Shown here one piece after another: positions 47,681 through 55,593 of a stretch of DNA of 64,000 nucleotides (the first letter of the stretch is position 1; the number at the start of each line of letters is the position of its first letter). The notes below the pieces were generated by a model. The model did no database searches, was not told the DNA's origin, and worked only from the letters and a program-made list of their open reading frames with translations. Origin of the DNA: Actinoplanes sp. N902-109 (GTDB lineage Bacteria > Actinomycetota > Actinomycetes > Mycobacteriales > Micromonosporaceae); NCBI RefSeq assembly GCF_000389965.1, contig NC_021191.1:4279501-4343500 (forward strand), in the 5' to 3' direction. Made by a program: the position numbers and the translations under genes.

Positions 47681-50299
47681 ATGGACAAGCGCTACGACTC
47701 GTACTGCGCGGTTGACCCGCTGTTCTACGACTCCGTCACCAACACCGAGGCTGTCATCGCCGAGTTTGCGCCGGACCGCCCGCTTCCGCGGGGATGGCAG
47801 CGCGACGTCCACGACGACTGGACTTTGTGCGGTCCGTCCGGCGACAAGCTGCCCGAACAGGGCTGGAAGATCCACGTGTCGGCCGGCCTCGACAACGCCG
47901 AGCGGGTGCTGGACCTGGTGTGGGACTACTGCGTGGCCCGTGGGATCGGCTTCAAGTTCCTGCGTGGCCCCAAGATGCTGCTGCTGCGCAACTCGAAGTA
48001 CGCGGCGCGCGGCGCCAGCGGCAAGTTCATCACCGTCTACCCGCACGACGAGGCCGAACTGGCCCGCGCCTGTGCCGAGCTCGCCGCGTTGCTCGCCGGT
48101 GAGCACGGGCCGTACATCCTGTCCGACCTGCGCTACGGGCCCGGACCGGTGCATCTGCGCTACGGCGCTTTCGCGGCCCGCTACTGCCTGTCCGAGGACG
48201 GCGATGTGGTGCCGGCGCTGGCCGACCCGACCGGCACGCTGGTGCCCGACCGCCGTGACCCGGTGTTCCACGTGCCCGAGTGGGTGCAGCTGCCGGAGTT
48301 CCTCGCCCCGCACCTGGCCGCTCGCAACGCGGTCAGCACCACCGAGGTGCCCTACGCGATCGAGGAGGCGCTGCACTTCTCCAACGGCGGAGGCCTGTAC
48401 CGCGGCCGGGACACCCGCACCGGCCAGGCCGTCGTGCTCAAGGAGGCGCGGCCCGGGGCAGGGCTCGACGCCACCGGCACCGACGCGATCACCCGGCTGC
48501 GCCGCGAGCGCGACACCCTGCGTGCCCTGGCCGATGTGCCCGGCGTGGTGCGGGTGCACGACGACTTCGTCCTGGGCGAGCACGAGTTCCTCGTCCTGGA
48601 CTACGTGGACGCCACACCGCTGAACAAGGCCCTCGTCGACCGCTACCCGCTGGTCGACGCGGACAGCACCGGGACGCAGCGCGCCGGGTTCAGCGCCTGG
48701 GCCACCCACGTGCACGGCCAGATCGAACGGATCGTGCATGACATCCACGGCCACGGCATCGTCTACGGCGACCTGCACCTGTTCAACGTGCTGGTCGACG
48801 ACCAGGACCGGGTCACCCTGCTCGACTTCGAGGTGGCCCGCCCGGCCGCCGAACGCGGTCTGCCCGCGCTGCGCAACCAGGCGTTCGCCGCGCCCCGTGA
48901 CCGCACCGGGTTCGCCGTCGACGACTACGCGCTGGCCTGCATGCGCCTGTCGCTGTTCCTGCCGCTGACCTCCGTGCTGCGGCTCGCCCCGGCCAAGGTC
49001 AGCCATCTCGCCGCCATCATCGCCGAGCACTTCCCGGTGGATCCGGACTGGCTCGCCGAGGCGGTCCGGGTGATCCTGGGCGACCGGCCGGCTGCGCCGT
49101 GGTCGCTCCCGGACGACCTGCCCGGGCGGCTCGCCGCTGGGATTGCGGCCAGTGCCACTCCGGTACGCAAGGACCGGCTCTTCCCCGGCGACATCATGCA
49201 GTTCCACGCCGGGGGAGTGAACCTGGCGCACGGTGCCGCCGGAGTGCTGTGGGCACTGGCCGAATGCGGCTTCGACCGTCGGCCGGAGCACGAGCAGTGG
49301 CTGGCCGACCGGGTGCGCAAGCCCGAGTCCGGCAGCCGGCTCGGCTTCTACGACGGGCTGCACGGCGTCGCGTACGCCCTGCACCGGCTGGGCCGCAAGG
49401 AGGAAGCGCTCGACCTGCTGGAGCTGTGCCTGGCCGAACCACGGGACGGGCTGAGCCTGGACCTGGCCTCCGGGCTGGCCGGCATCGGCCTCACCCTGGG
49501 CTGGTTCGCCGACCAGACCGGCGACCCGCGCCTCGCCGACGAGGCCGAGCACGTGGCCACGCTGGTCGCGCTGCGCCTGCGAGCCGCCCCACCGGCGGCC
49601 GCGATCAGCGGCGGCAAGCACCCCCGGGCCGGGCTCAACCACGGTGCCAGCGGCATCGCCCTGCTGTTCCTGCGCCGCTACGAGCGCACCGGCGACCCGG
49701 CCCTGCTCGATCTGGCCGCCACCGCGCTGCGCCGTGACCTGGTCGCCTGCGTCATCCGGGACAACGGTGCGATGGACGTCAACGAGGGCTGGCGCACCAT
49801 GCCCTATCTCGCCGAGGGCAGCACCGGTGTCGGTCTCGTGCTCGACCAGTACCTGCGGCACCGGGGCGACGAGGAGTTCCGGGCGGCCTCCGCCGCGATC
49901 CGGCGCTCCGCCCGCTCCCCGTTCTACGCCCAGCCGGGGCTGTTCGCCGGGCGGGCCGGGATCGTCGCCTACCTGGCGGTCCGGGTGGCCCATGCCGACC
50001 CCGGCGACCCGGCCCGTGCCGAGGATGTCGCCGAGCTGCACCGGCAGGCCGGTCTGCTCTCCTGGCACGTGCTGCCCTACGGCGAGCACTTCGCGATGCC
50101 GGGCAACCAGCTGCTGCGGCTGTCCATGGACCTGGCAACCGGGACGGCGGGCGGGCTGCTGGCCCTGACCATGGCCGCCAACCCCGCTGTCGGCCTGCCG
50201 TTCCACCACGCGAGCCCCGCACCGCACGACCGTGCACCCGGTGCGGCGCCCGCCCCGGCCGGATCACCGGCCCCCGAACTTCCGGCGCGCGGAAGGTAA
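47681..50299 (+). CDS. Class III lanthipeptide synthetase (LanKC; RamC/AmfT type)
   Basis: 872 aa. Trifunctional enzyme that phosphorylates Ser in the precursor, eliminates phosphate and cyclises with Cys to labionin or lanthionine. Lyase domain (about 1-230): FYDSVTNTEAVI, FKFLRGPKMLLLRNSKYAARGASGKFITVYP (in two halves). Ser/Thr kinase-like domain: VVLKEARP with K254, RERDTLRALADVPGVVRVHD, GIVYGDLHLFNVLV (catalytic Asp) and TLLDFEVA. LanC-like cyclase (about 500-850): FYDGLHGVAYAL, AGLNHGASGIALLFL, GSTGVGLVLDQYL. The Cys-Cys-His zinc ligands of LanC are absent, as expected for class III rather than class IV. The precursor gene follows 45 bases downstream. Confidence 0.93.
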   Translation: MDKRYDSYCAVDPLFYDSVTNTEAVIAEFAPDRPLPRGWQRDVHDDWTLCGPSGDKLPEQGWKIHVSAGLDNAERVLDLVWDYCVARGIGFKFLRGPKMLLLRNSKYAARGASGKFITVYPHDEAELARACAELAALLAGEHGPYILSDLRYGPGPVHLRYGAFAARYCLSEDGDVVPALADPTGTLVPDRRDPVFHVPEWVQLPEFLAPHLAARNAVSTTEVPYAIEEALHFSNGGGLYRGRDTRTGQAVVLKEARPGAGLDATGTDAITRLRRERDTLRALADVPGVVRVHDDFVLGEHEFLVLDYVDATPLNKALVDRYPLVDADSTGTQRAGFSAWATHVHGQIERIVHDIHGHGIVYGDLHLFNVLVDDQDRVTLLDFEVARPAAERGLPALRNQAFAAPRDRTGFAVDDYALACMRLSLFLPLTSVLRLAPAKVSHLAAIIAEHFPVDPDWLAEAVRVILGDRPAAPWSLPDDLPGRLAAGIAASATPVRKDRLFPGDIMQFHAGGVNLAHGAAGVLWALAECGFDRRPEHEQWLADRVRKPESGSRLGFYDGLHGVAYALHRLGRKEEALDLLELCLAEPRDGLSLDLASGLAGIGLTLGWFADQTGDPRLADEAEHVATLVALRLRAAPPAAAISGGKHPRAGLNHGASGIALLFLRRYERTGDPALLDLAATALRRDLVACVIRDNGAMDVNEGWRTMPYLAEGSTGVGLVLDQYLRHRGDEEFRAASAAIRRSARSPFYAQPGLFAGRAGIVAYLAVRVAHADPGDPARAEDVAELHRQAGLLSWHVLPYGEHFAMPGNQLLRLSMDLATGTAGGLLALTMAANPAVGLPFHHASPAPHDRAPGAAPAPAGSPAPELPARGR

Positions 50300-50344
50300 G
50301 TCCCATCCATCCAGCACCATCGCATCAGAAGGAGGTGTCGAGCC

Positions 50345-50473
50345 ATGACGCTGCTCGACCTGCAGGGAATGTCCGTCTCGACCAAGAACGGCGGCCACGG
50401 TGGCGGCGGCGGCAGCCAGGCCAGCCTGCTGCTCTGCGGTGACAGCTCGCTGAGCGTCACGACCTGTAACTGA
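50345..50473 (+). CDS. SapB/AmfS-type class III lanthipeptide precursor
   Basis: 42 aa, too small for simple ORF finding but preceded by AAGGAGGTG. Leader MTLLDLQGMSVSTKNGG continues as HGGGGG; the core from residue 23 reads GSQASLLLCGDS then SLSVTTCN. SapB of Streptomyces coelicolor has the core TGSRASLLLCGDS..SLSITTCN, so only two core positions differ (Gln for Arg, Val for Ile). Two Ser-2-Ser-3-Cys labionin/lanthionine motifs are present: S24/S27/C31 and S34/S37/C41. LLDLQ is the leader box recognised by LanKC enzymes. The Gly/His-rich half of the leader is unlike SapB's acidic one. Product: probably a surfactant peptide for aerial growth or sporangium formation (inference). Confidence 0.95.
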   Translation: MTLLDLQGMSVSTKNGGHGGGGGSQASLLLCGDSSLSVTTCN

Positions 50474-50512
50474 GGTCGTCGCCGGTATCCGTAACTGATA
50501 CATCGCGCCTGT

Positions 50513-50553
50513 CTGCCCCGCCCCGGAAGCACGTGACCTCCGGAGCGGGGCAG
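50513..50553 (+). terminator. Attenuator/terminator hairpin after the precursor gene
   Basis: CTGCCCCGC (50513-50521) pairs with 50545-50553, and an inner CCGGA/TCCGG extends the stem. It lies between the precursor gene and the transporter genes and would raise precursor mRNA over transporter mRNA. Confidence 0.7.
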
Positions 50554-50573
50554 CCGCACGTCAGGGGGAAGCC

Positions 50574-52274
50574 ATGGCTGACCGGAGCACCGCGCTGCTG
50601 CTGCGTTGCGTGCGGGCCGCGGGCGGCTGGGCCGTGCTGCTGGCCGTGAGCTGTCTCGCCGGAGCCGCTGCCCAGCTGGCGCTGCCCGCCCTGCTCGGGC
50701 GCGCCGTCGACGCCGTGCTCACCCCGGGCCGATCGTCCGCGTGGTGGCTCGGCGCCGTGGTCGTGCTCGTCCTCGTCGCCGCCGCCGGCGAGGTGCTGAG
50801 CGACCTGGCCGCCGGGGCCGGCACCGCCCGGGCCACCCGCCGGCTGCGCCACCTGCTGCTGGACCGGCTGCTCGGGATGCCCCCGGCGGCGGTCCGCCGC
50901 TACCCGGCCGGCGACCTGGTCACCCGGATGGTGAGCCAGGCGACCGACGCGGGCACCGCCGCCACCGCCGTCATCCTCGGCGTCGCCTCCGCGCTGCCCC
51001 CGGTCGGCAGCCTCGTCGCGCTGACCCTGATCGACCCGTGGCTCAGCGGCGCGCTCGTGCTCGGCATGCTGCTGACCGCCGTGCTGCTGCGCGGCTTCGC
51101 CCGGGAGGCCTCCGGAGCGGCCCGCGGCTACCAGCGGGTCCAGGGCGACATCGCGGGACGCCTGGTCGAGGCCCTGGCCGGTCGCCGCACCATCGCCGCC
51201 GCCGGGACGACCGGCACCGAGCTCGCCCGGGTCCTGCGCCCCCTGCCCGAGCTGCACGAGCACGGCCGCGCCACCTGGCAGGCGCTGGCTGTCGCGGCCG
51301 GGCGCACCGCGCTGCTCGGCCCGCTGGGCCAGATCGGCGTGCTGATCACCGGCGGCCTCCTGCTCACCGGCGGGCGCCTCACGCCGGGCGAACTGCTCGC
51401 GGCCCTGCAGTACGCCGCGCTCGGGGCCGGTCTCGGCGCGCTGCTGTCCACCCTCAACCGGCTGGTGCGCGCCCGCACCGGCGCCGGGCGGGCCGCTGAG
51501 ATCCTGGCCGGGCCACCGCTGCGGCACGGCGGCCGGGCACTGCCCGACGGGCCCGGTGAGCTGCGGCTGCGCGGTGTCACCGTACGGTCCGGTTCCGGTA
51601 CGGTGCTCGACCGCATCGATCTCACCGTGCCCGGCGGCACCGCGCTGGCGGTGGTGGGCCGCTCCGGTGCGGGCAAGTCGACCCTGGCCGCGGTGGCGGG
51701 CCGGCTGTGCGACCCGGACGCCGGTGCCGTGCTGCTGGACGGCGTGCCGCTGCCCGAGCTGAGCCGCGCGGCCCTGGCCGCGGCGATCGGCTACGGCTTC
51801 GAACGCCCGTTCCTGCTCGGCGATCGCATCCACGACGTGATCGCCCTGGACCGGCCCGGGACGGCCGGCGGCTTCGTGGGGGCAGCGGCGGCCACGGCGG
51901 CGATCGACGACTACATCGACCGGCTGCCGCGGGGCCGGTGCACGCCGCTCGCCGACGCGCCCATGTCCGGCGGGGAGGCCCAGCGGCTCGGGCTGGCCCG
52001 CGCGCTGTACGGCAGCCGGCTGCTGATCCTCGACGACGCCTCGTCCAGCCTGGACAGCGCGACGGAGGCCCGGATCACCGGGGCGCTCACCCGGCCCGCC
52101 GACGGGCGCACCCGCCTGCTCGTCACCCATCGCCGCACCGTGGCCCAGCGCTGCGACCTGGTCGCCTGGCTGGCCGGCGGTCGCCTGCTCGCGCTGGCAC
52201 CGCACGCCGAGCTCTGGACCGACCCGGCCTATCGCGCGCTCTTCGCCGCCGAGTCCGCGGGGGTGGGCGCATGA
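50574..52274 (+). CDS. ABC half-exporter for the lanthipeptide (RamA/AmfA type)
   Basis: 566 aa, AGGGGGAAG before the ATG. Six membrane segments (about 15-300), then a nucleotide-binding domain: Walker A GRSGAGKST, signature MSGGEAQRLGLARAL, Walker B RLLILDDASSSLD, switch VTHRR. The catalytic Glu after Walker B is Asp, typical of the degenerate half of heterodimeric exporters; the partner at 52271 keeps Glu. No N-terminal C39 peptidase domain, so leader removal needs another protease. Its stop overlaps the start of the partner gene (ATGA). Confidence 0.9.
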   Translation: MADRSTALLLRCVRAAGGWAVLLAVSCLAGAAAQLALPALLGRAVDAVLTPGRSSAWWLGAVVVLVLVAAAGEVLSDLAAGAGTARATRRLRHLLLDRLLGMPPAAVRRYPAGDLVTRMVSQATDAGTAATAVILGVASALPPVGSLVALTLIDPWLSGALVLGMLLTAVLLRGFAREASGAARGYQRVQGDIAGRLVEALAGRRTIAAAGTTGTELARVLRPLPELHEHGRATWQALAVAAGRTALLGPLGQIGVLITGGLLLTGGRLTPGELLAALQYAALGAGLGALLSTLNRLVRARTGAGRAAEILAGPPLRHGGRALPDGPGELRLRGVTVRSGSGTVLDRIDLTVPGGTALAVVGRSGAGKSTLAAVAGRLCDPDAGAVLLDGVPLPELSRAALAAAIGYGFERPFLLGDRIHDVIALDRPGTAGGFVGAAAATAAIDDYIDRLPRGRCTPLADAPMSGGEAQRLGLARALYGSRLLILDDASSSLDSATEARITGALTRPADGRTRLLVTHRRTVAQRCDLVAWLAGGRLLALAPHAELWTDPAYRALFAAESAGVGA

Positions 52275-54100
52275 CCAGCTACACGCGGGCCGAGCTGTGG
52301 CGGCAGCGGTCGGCGCTCGGCCGGCTCGCCGCCTGGTCGGTCGCCGAGGCCGCGCCCGCGCTGCTGTCCGGCCTCGCGGTGGCGCGGGCGGTCGACGCCG
52401 GTTTCCTCGCCGGGCGGCCGCGGACCGGGCTGATCTGGGCCGGGGTCTACCTGCTCGCCGTCGTCGCCGGGGCGGCCGGGTCACGCGGTGCCTACGGGGT
52501 CCTCGGCGACGTGGTGGAATCGTTCCGCGACCGGCTGGTGACCCGGGTGGTCACCGGGGCGTTGCACCGCGCGACCGGTGCGGACGGCGCCGCCGACCGC
52601 GGTGCGATCGCCCGGCTGACCCATCAGGTGGAGCTGGTCCGCGACGCGCTCGGTGGCCTGCTCACGGTGGTGCGCGGGTTCGCCTTCGGCATCGTGGCGG
52701 CGGTGCTCGGGCTGCTCGGTCTGGCCCCGGTCCTCGCCGTCGTGATCGGGGTGCCGTTGCTGGCCGGCGTCCTGCTGTTCCTGGCCCTGATCCCGGTGCT
52801 GGCCACCCGGCAGCGCCGCTACGTCCTGGCCGGGGAGGATCTCGCCGAGGCTGCCGAGGCGGTGATCCGCGGCCACCGCGACATCGTTGCCTGCGGCGCC
52901 CAGCCCTGGGCCGTGGCGGCGGCCGGCGGGCCGGTCGACGCGCAGGCCGCAGCCGAGCGGTCGGTGGCCCGGGCGGCAGCCCTGCGCGGCACCGCCCTGG
53001 CCATCGGTGGCTGGCTGCCGTTGCTCTGCCTGCTGCTGGCCGCGCCGTGGCTGGTCCGGTCGCAGCACGTCGGGGCCGGTGCGCTGCTGGGGGCGCTGGT
53101 CTATGTGCGGCAGGGGTTGCAGCCCGCTCTGCACCTGCTCGTCCAGGGGCTGGCGGCGGGTGGCCTGCGCTACGCCATCACCCTCGACCGCATCCTCACC
53201 GCGAGCGAGCCGCCGGGCACCCCCCGCGTCGCGAGCGGTTCCGGTGCGACCGCGGGCGCGGCCGGTGCGACCGGCTGCGGTGGGCTGCGGCTTTGCCTGC
53301 GGGACGTGTCGTTCCGGTACGGTGCCACGGCCGCGCCGGTGCTCGAGCGCTTCGACCTGGACGTGGCCGACGGTGACCACCTGGTGATCGTGGGAGCCAG
53401 TGGGATCGGCAAGTCCACCCTTGCCGGACTGATGGCGGGGCTGCTCCGGCCGTACCGGGGAAAGGTCTTGATCGCCGGGGTCGCGCCGCAGGCGATGCCA
53501 CCCGCCGAGCGCGCGGCGGCGCGGGTCCTGATCCCGCAGGAGGCGTACGTGTTCGCCGGTTCGCTCGCGGAGAACCTGAGCTATCTGGCCCCCGCGGCGA
53601 CCGGCGACGACCTGGTCCGGGCGGTGCACCTGGTCGGGCTGGAGCAGGTCGTGACGCGGCTCGGCGGGTTGTCCGGGCAGGTCGACCCGGCCGCGCTGTC
53701 GGCGGGGGAGCGCCAGCTGATCGCGCTGGCGCGGGCGTGGCTGGCACCGGCCCCGCTGGCGATCCTGGACGAGGCGACCTCCCATCTCGACCCGGTGGCC
53801 GAGGCCCGCGCGGAGCAGGCGTTCGCCCGGCGGGCGGGGGCGCTGGTCGTGATCGCGCACCGGCTGTCCTCGGCGCGACGGGGTTCGCGGATCCTGATGT
53901 TCGACGGGGCCCAGCCGTGTCTCGGGACGCACGCCTCGCTGCTGGCGACGTCCGCGGCGTACCGCGAACTGACGGGTTTCTGGGACGGCGACCGGTCAGA
54001 TCCAGCCGGAGCGCTGGGCGATGTGGATCGCCTCGATGCGGTTGCGGGCGCCGGTCTTGGCGATGATGCGGGTGAGGTGGTTGCGGACGGTGCCCGGTGA
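52271..54100 (+). CDS. ABC half-exporter for the lanthipeptide (RamB/AmfB type)
   Basis: 609 aa from the ATG at 52271, overlapping the upstream stop. Membrane part with about six segments (20-300), then NBD: Walker A GASGIGKST, PQEAYVFAGSLAENLSYL (Q-loop), signature LSAGERQLIALARAW, Walker B LAILDEATSHLD with the catalytic Glu, and VIAHRLSS. The family fold ends near GFWDGDRS at about 54000; the last 34 residues (PAGALGDVDRLDAV...) are antisense to the HTH of the response regulator gene, giving a 105-base convergent overlap. This tail may be chance extension. Heterodimer partner of the 50574 product. Confidence 0.88.
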   Translation: MTSYTRAELWRQRSALGRLAAWSVAEAAPALLSGLAVARAVDAGFLAGRPRTGLIWAGVYLLAVVAGAAGSRGAYGVLGDVVESFRDRLVTRVVTGALHRATGADGAADRGAIARLTHQVELVRDALGGLLTVVRGFAFGIVAAVLGLLGLAPVLAVVIGVPLLAGVLLFLALIPVLATRQRRYVLAGEDLAEAAEAVIRGHRDIVACGAQPWAVAAAGGPVDAQAAAERSVARAAALRGTALAIGGWLPLLCLLLAAPWLVRSQHVGAGALLGALVYVRQGLQPALHLLVQGLAAGGLRYAITLDRILTASEPPGTPRVASGSGATAGAAGATGCGGLRLCLRDVSFRYGATAAPVLERFDLDVADGDHLVIVGASGIGKSTLAGLMAGLLRPYRGKVLIAGVAPQAMPPAERAAARVLIPQEAYVFAGSLAENLSYLAPAATGDDLVRAVHLVGLEQVVTRLGGLSGQVDPAALSAGERQLIALARAWLAPAPLAILDEATSHLDPVAEARAEQAFARRAGALVVIAHRLSSARRGSRILMFDGAQPCLGTHASLLATSAAYRELTGFWDGDRSDPAGALGDVDRLDAVAGAGLGDDAGEVVADGAR

Positions 54101-54616
54101 GAGCGTGAGCTCGGCCGCGATCTCCTTGACCGACAGGCCGCCCGCCGCCACCTGCAGCACCCGCAGCTCGGCCGTGCTGAGGTCGCCCTTGCTGGTCAGC
54201 GCGGCGACCAGCAGGTCGGCGTCGACCACCCGTTCGCCGCGGACCAGGAGGCGGATCGCGTCGACCACCCGTTCCGGCGGGGCGCTCTGGGCCAGGAAGC
54301 CGATCGACGGCGGGGTGTCGGCGATGCGTCTGCCGAAGCCGGGGCGGCGCGGGTCGACCAGCACCAGCACCTTGGCCTCGGGGAGCTCGGCGTAGGCCTC
54401 CCGGGCGGCACCGGCCGCATCGACCGGGGCGTTCCCGCCGCTGAGCAGGTCCAGATCCAGCACGGTGACGTCCGGGTCGTCGTCGCGGACCCGGTCGATC
54501 GTGCTGTCGACCGCGTCGCACTCGGCGATCACGTCGATGTCGGGCTCGGCGGACAGGACGAAACGCAGGGCACCGCGAAGCAGCCCGCCCCGCATCGCCA
54601 GCAGTATGCGAACCAC
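53996..54616 (-). CDS. Orphan LuxR-type response regulator (RamR/AmfR position)
   Basis: 206 aa from the GTG at 54616, chosen because GGGAG lies eight bases before it; an ATG at 54646 with a poor ribosome site would add ten residues. Receiver-like domain: VVRILLAMRGGLLRGALRFVL then VTVLDLDLLSG with the phospho-Asp position kept. The paired acidic residues of the usual ADDH motif are replaced (AMRG), so phosphorylation is doubtful. HTH: LSTAELRVLQVAAGGLSVKEIAAELTLSPGTVRNHLTRI in one block, ending NRIEAIHIAQRSGWI. Its 3' end overlaps the exporter gene. By position and type the likely activator of the lanthipeptide operon. Confidence 0.87.
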   Translation of the reverse strand: MVRILLAMRGGLLRGALRFVLSAEPDIDVIAECDAVDSTIDRVRDDDPDVTVLDLDLLSGGNAPVDAAGAAREAYAELPEAKVLVLVDPRRPGFGRRIADTPPSIGFLAQSAPPERVVDAIRLLVRGERVVDADLLVAALTSKGDLSTAELRVLQVAAGGLSVKEIAAELTLSPGTVRNHLTRIIAKTGARNRIEAIHIAQRSGWI

Positions 54617-54841
54617 GCTTGCCGCTCCCGTCGACCCGCCCGCCATCTGAGCACCCGTGCTGCCTGCCGGTGCTCCGTGAGCGTCGACCGGCCTCGTCGA
54701 CGGCCCTACTACCCCCTCGGCGAGTCCCGTTAACTATTCAGAAACGTATCGGTAGCAATGCGATGTTGGCATGCCGGCCGGCGGACCGGAAGTACTCGTC
54801 CGGGGGATCGCGGTGTCCGAATACGATATTGGCGGTGCGGG

Positions 54842-55447
54842 TCACAGCCAGCCGGACTCGCGGGCCCGGTTGGCGGCCTGGAGACGATTGGCGCAGCCCA
54901 GCTTGCGGACGGCGTCCGACAGATAGTTCCGTACGGTGCCCGCGGTGAGATGTACCTGCTGAGCGATGTCGGTTGTGGACAGGCCCAGCAGCGACAGCCG
55001 CAGCACCTCCTGCTCCCGGGTGGTCAGCGGGTTGTCCATGGTCGCCAGCGCGGCCAGCGCGGTGCTGGTGTCGATCATCCGCTCGCCCTTGGCGACCCGG
55101 CGGATCAGGTCGACGAGCTCGGCCGGGGGCAGGTCCCGGGTGGCGTAGCCGGTGATCCCCGCGGCCAGGGCCTGGCGCAGGATCTCCGGGGTGCGGCTCG
55201 CGGTCAGCACGACCACGGCGGTCGTGGGCATCGTCTCCACCACCAGGCGGGCGGTGGGCAGGCCGACGCCGCCCGGTCCGTCCAGGTCCACGACGGTGAC
55301 CCGGGGCTGCGCCCGGTGCAGCAGCGGCACCAGGTGCTCGGCGGTCGCCGGCACGTCGTGCACCTCGAAGTCGACCTCGACGCTGAGCACGGCGCACAAC
55401 GCCTCGCGAAGCAACCGGAGGTCGGAAACGACAACGACGGAGATCAT
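54842..55447 (-). CDS. Second orphan LuxR-type response regulator
   Basis: 201 aa, AAGGGGGC before the ATG. Receiver: MISVVVVSDLRLLREALCAVL, VTVVDLDGPGG (phospho-Asp candidate), VVVLTASRTPE, GYATRDLPPAELVDLIRRV. Only one of the two N-terminal acidic residues is kept (SD). HTH: LTTREQEVLRLSLLGLSTTDIAQQVHLTAGTVRNYLSDAVRKLG in one block, then NRLQAANRARESGWL. Same architecture and strand as the 53996 gene, about 40 percent alike by eye in the HTH, so probably an old tandem duplication. No histidine kinase adjacent. Divergent from the GH31/CBM20 gene. Confidence 0.87.
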   Translation of the reverse strand: MISVVVVSDLRLLREALCAVLSVEVDFEVHDVPATAEHLVPLLHRAQPRVTVVDLDGPGGVGLPTARLVVETMPTTAVVVLTASRTPEILRQALAAGITGYATRDLPPAELVDLIRRVAKGERMIDTSTALAALATMDNPLTTREQEVLRLSLLGLSTTDIAQQVHLTAGTVRNYLSDAVRKLGCANRLQAANRARESGWL

Positions 55448-55493
55448 GCCGCCCCCTTCTCGACTACGGGGAAGAACCTAACAACCACGTAAC

Positions 55494-55521
55494 GTGATCG
55501 GTATTGTCCTAAGGGGATCAC
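55494..55521. promoter_or_regulatory. Inverted repeat GTGATC-16-GATCAC in divergent promoter region
   Basis: GTGATC at 55494-55499 and GATCAC at 55516-55521 lie in the 146-base gap between the second response regulator and the secreted GH31 gene. Either gene could be controlled here. A TTGACA-like box follows at about 55539. Confidence 0.35.
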
Positions 55522-55593
55522 GGGTATAGATGATCGACTATTGACATCCCGATCCTTGCGGAGGAACGCTCACAGCGTCGACGAGGGGGCGCC

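Noticed and set aside
47543..50227. 894-codon frame antisense to the lanthipeptide synthetase
   Set aside because: No start signal; the plus-strand protein has every expected LanKC motif.
50345..50413. GG run in the precursor leader as a C39-peptidase double-glycine site
   Set aside because: Neither exporter has an N-terminal C39 peptidase domain.
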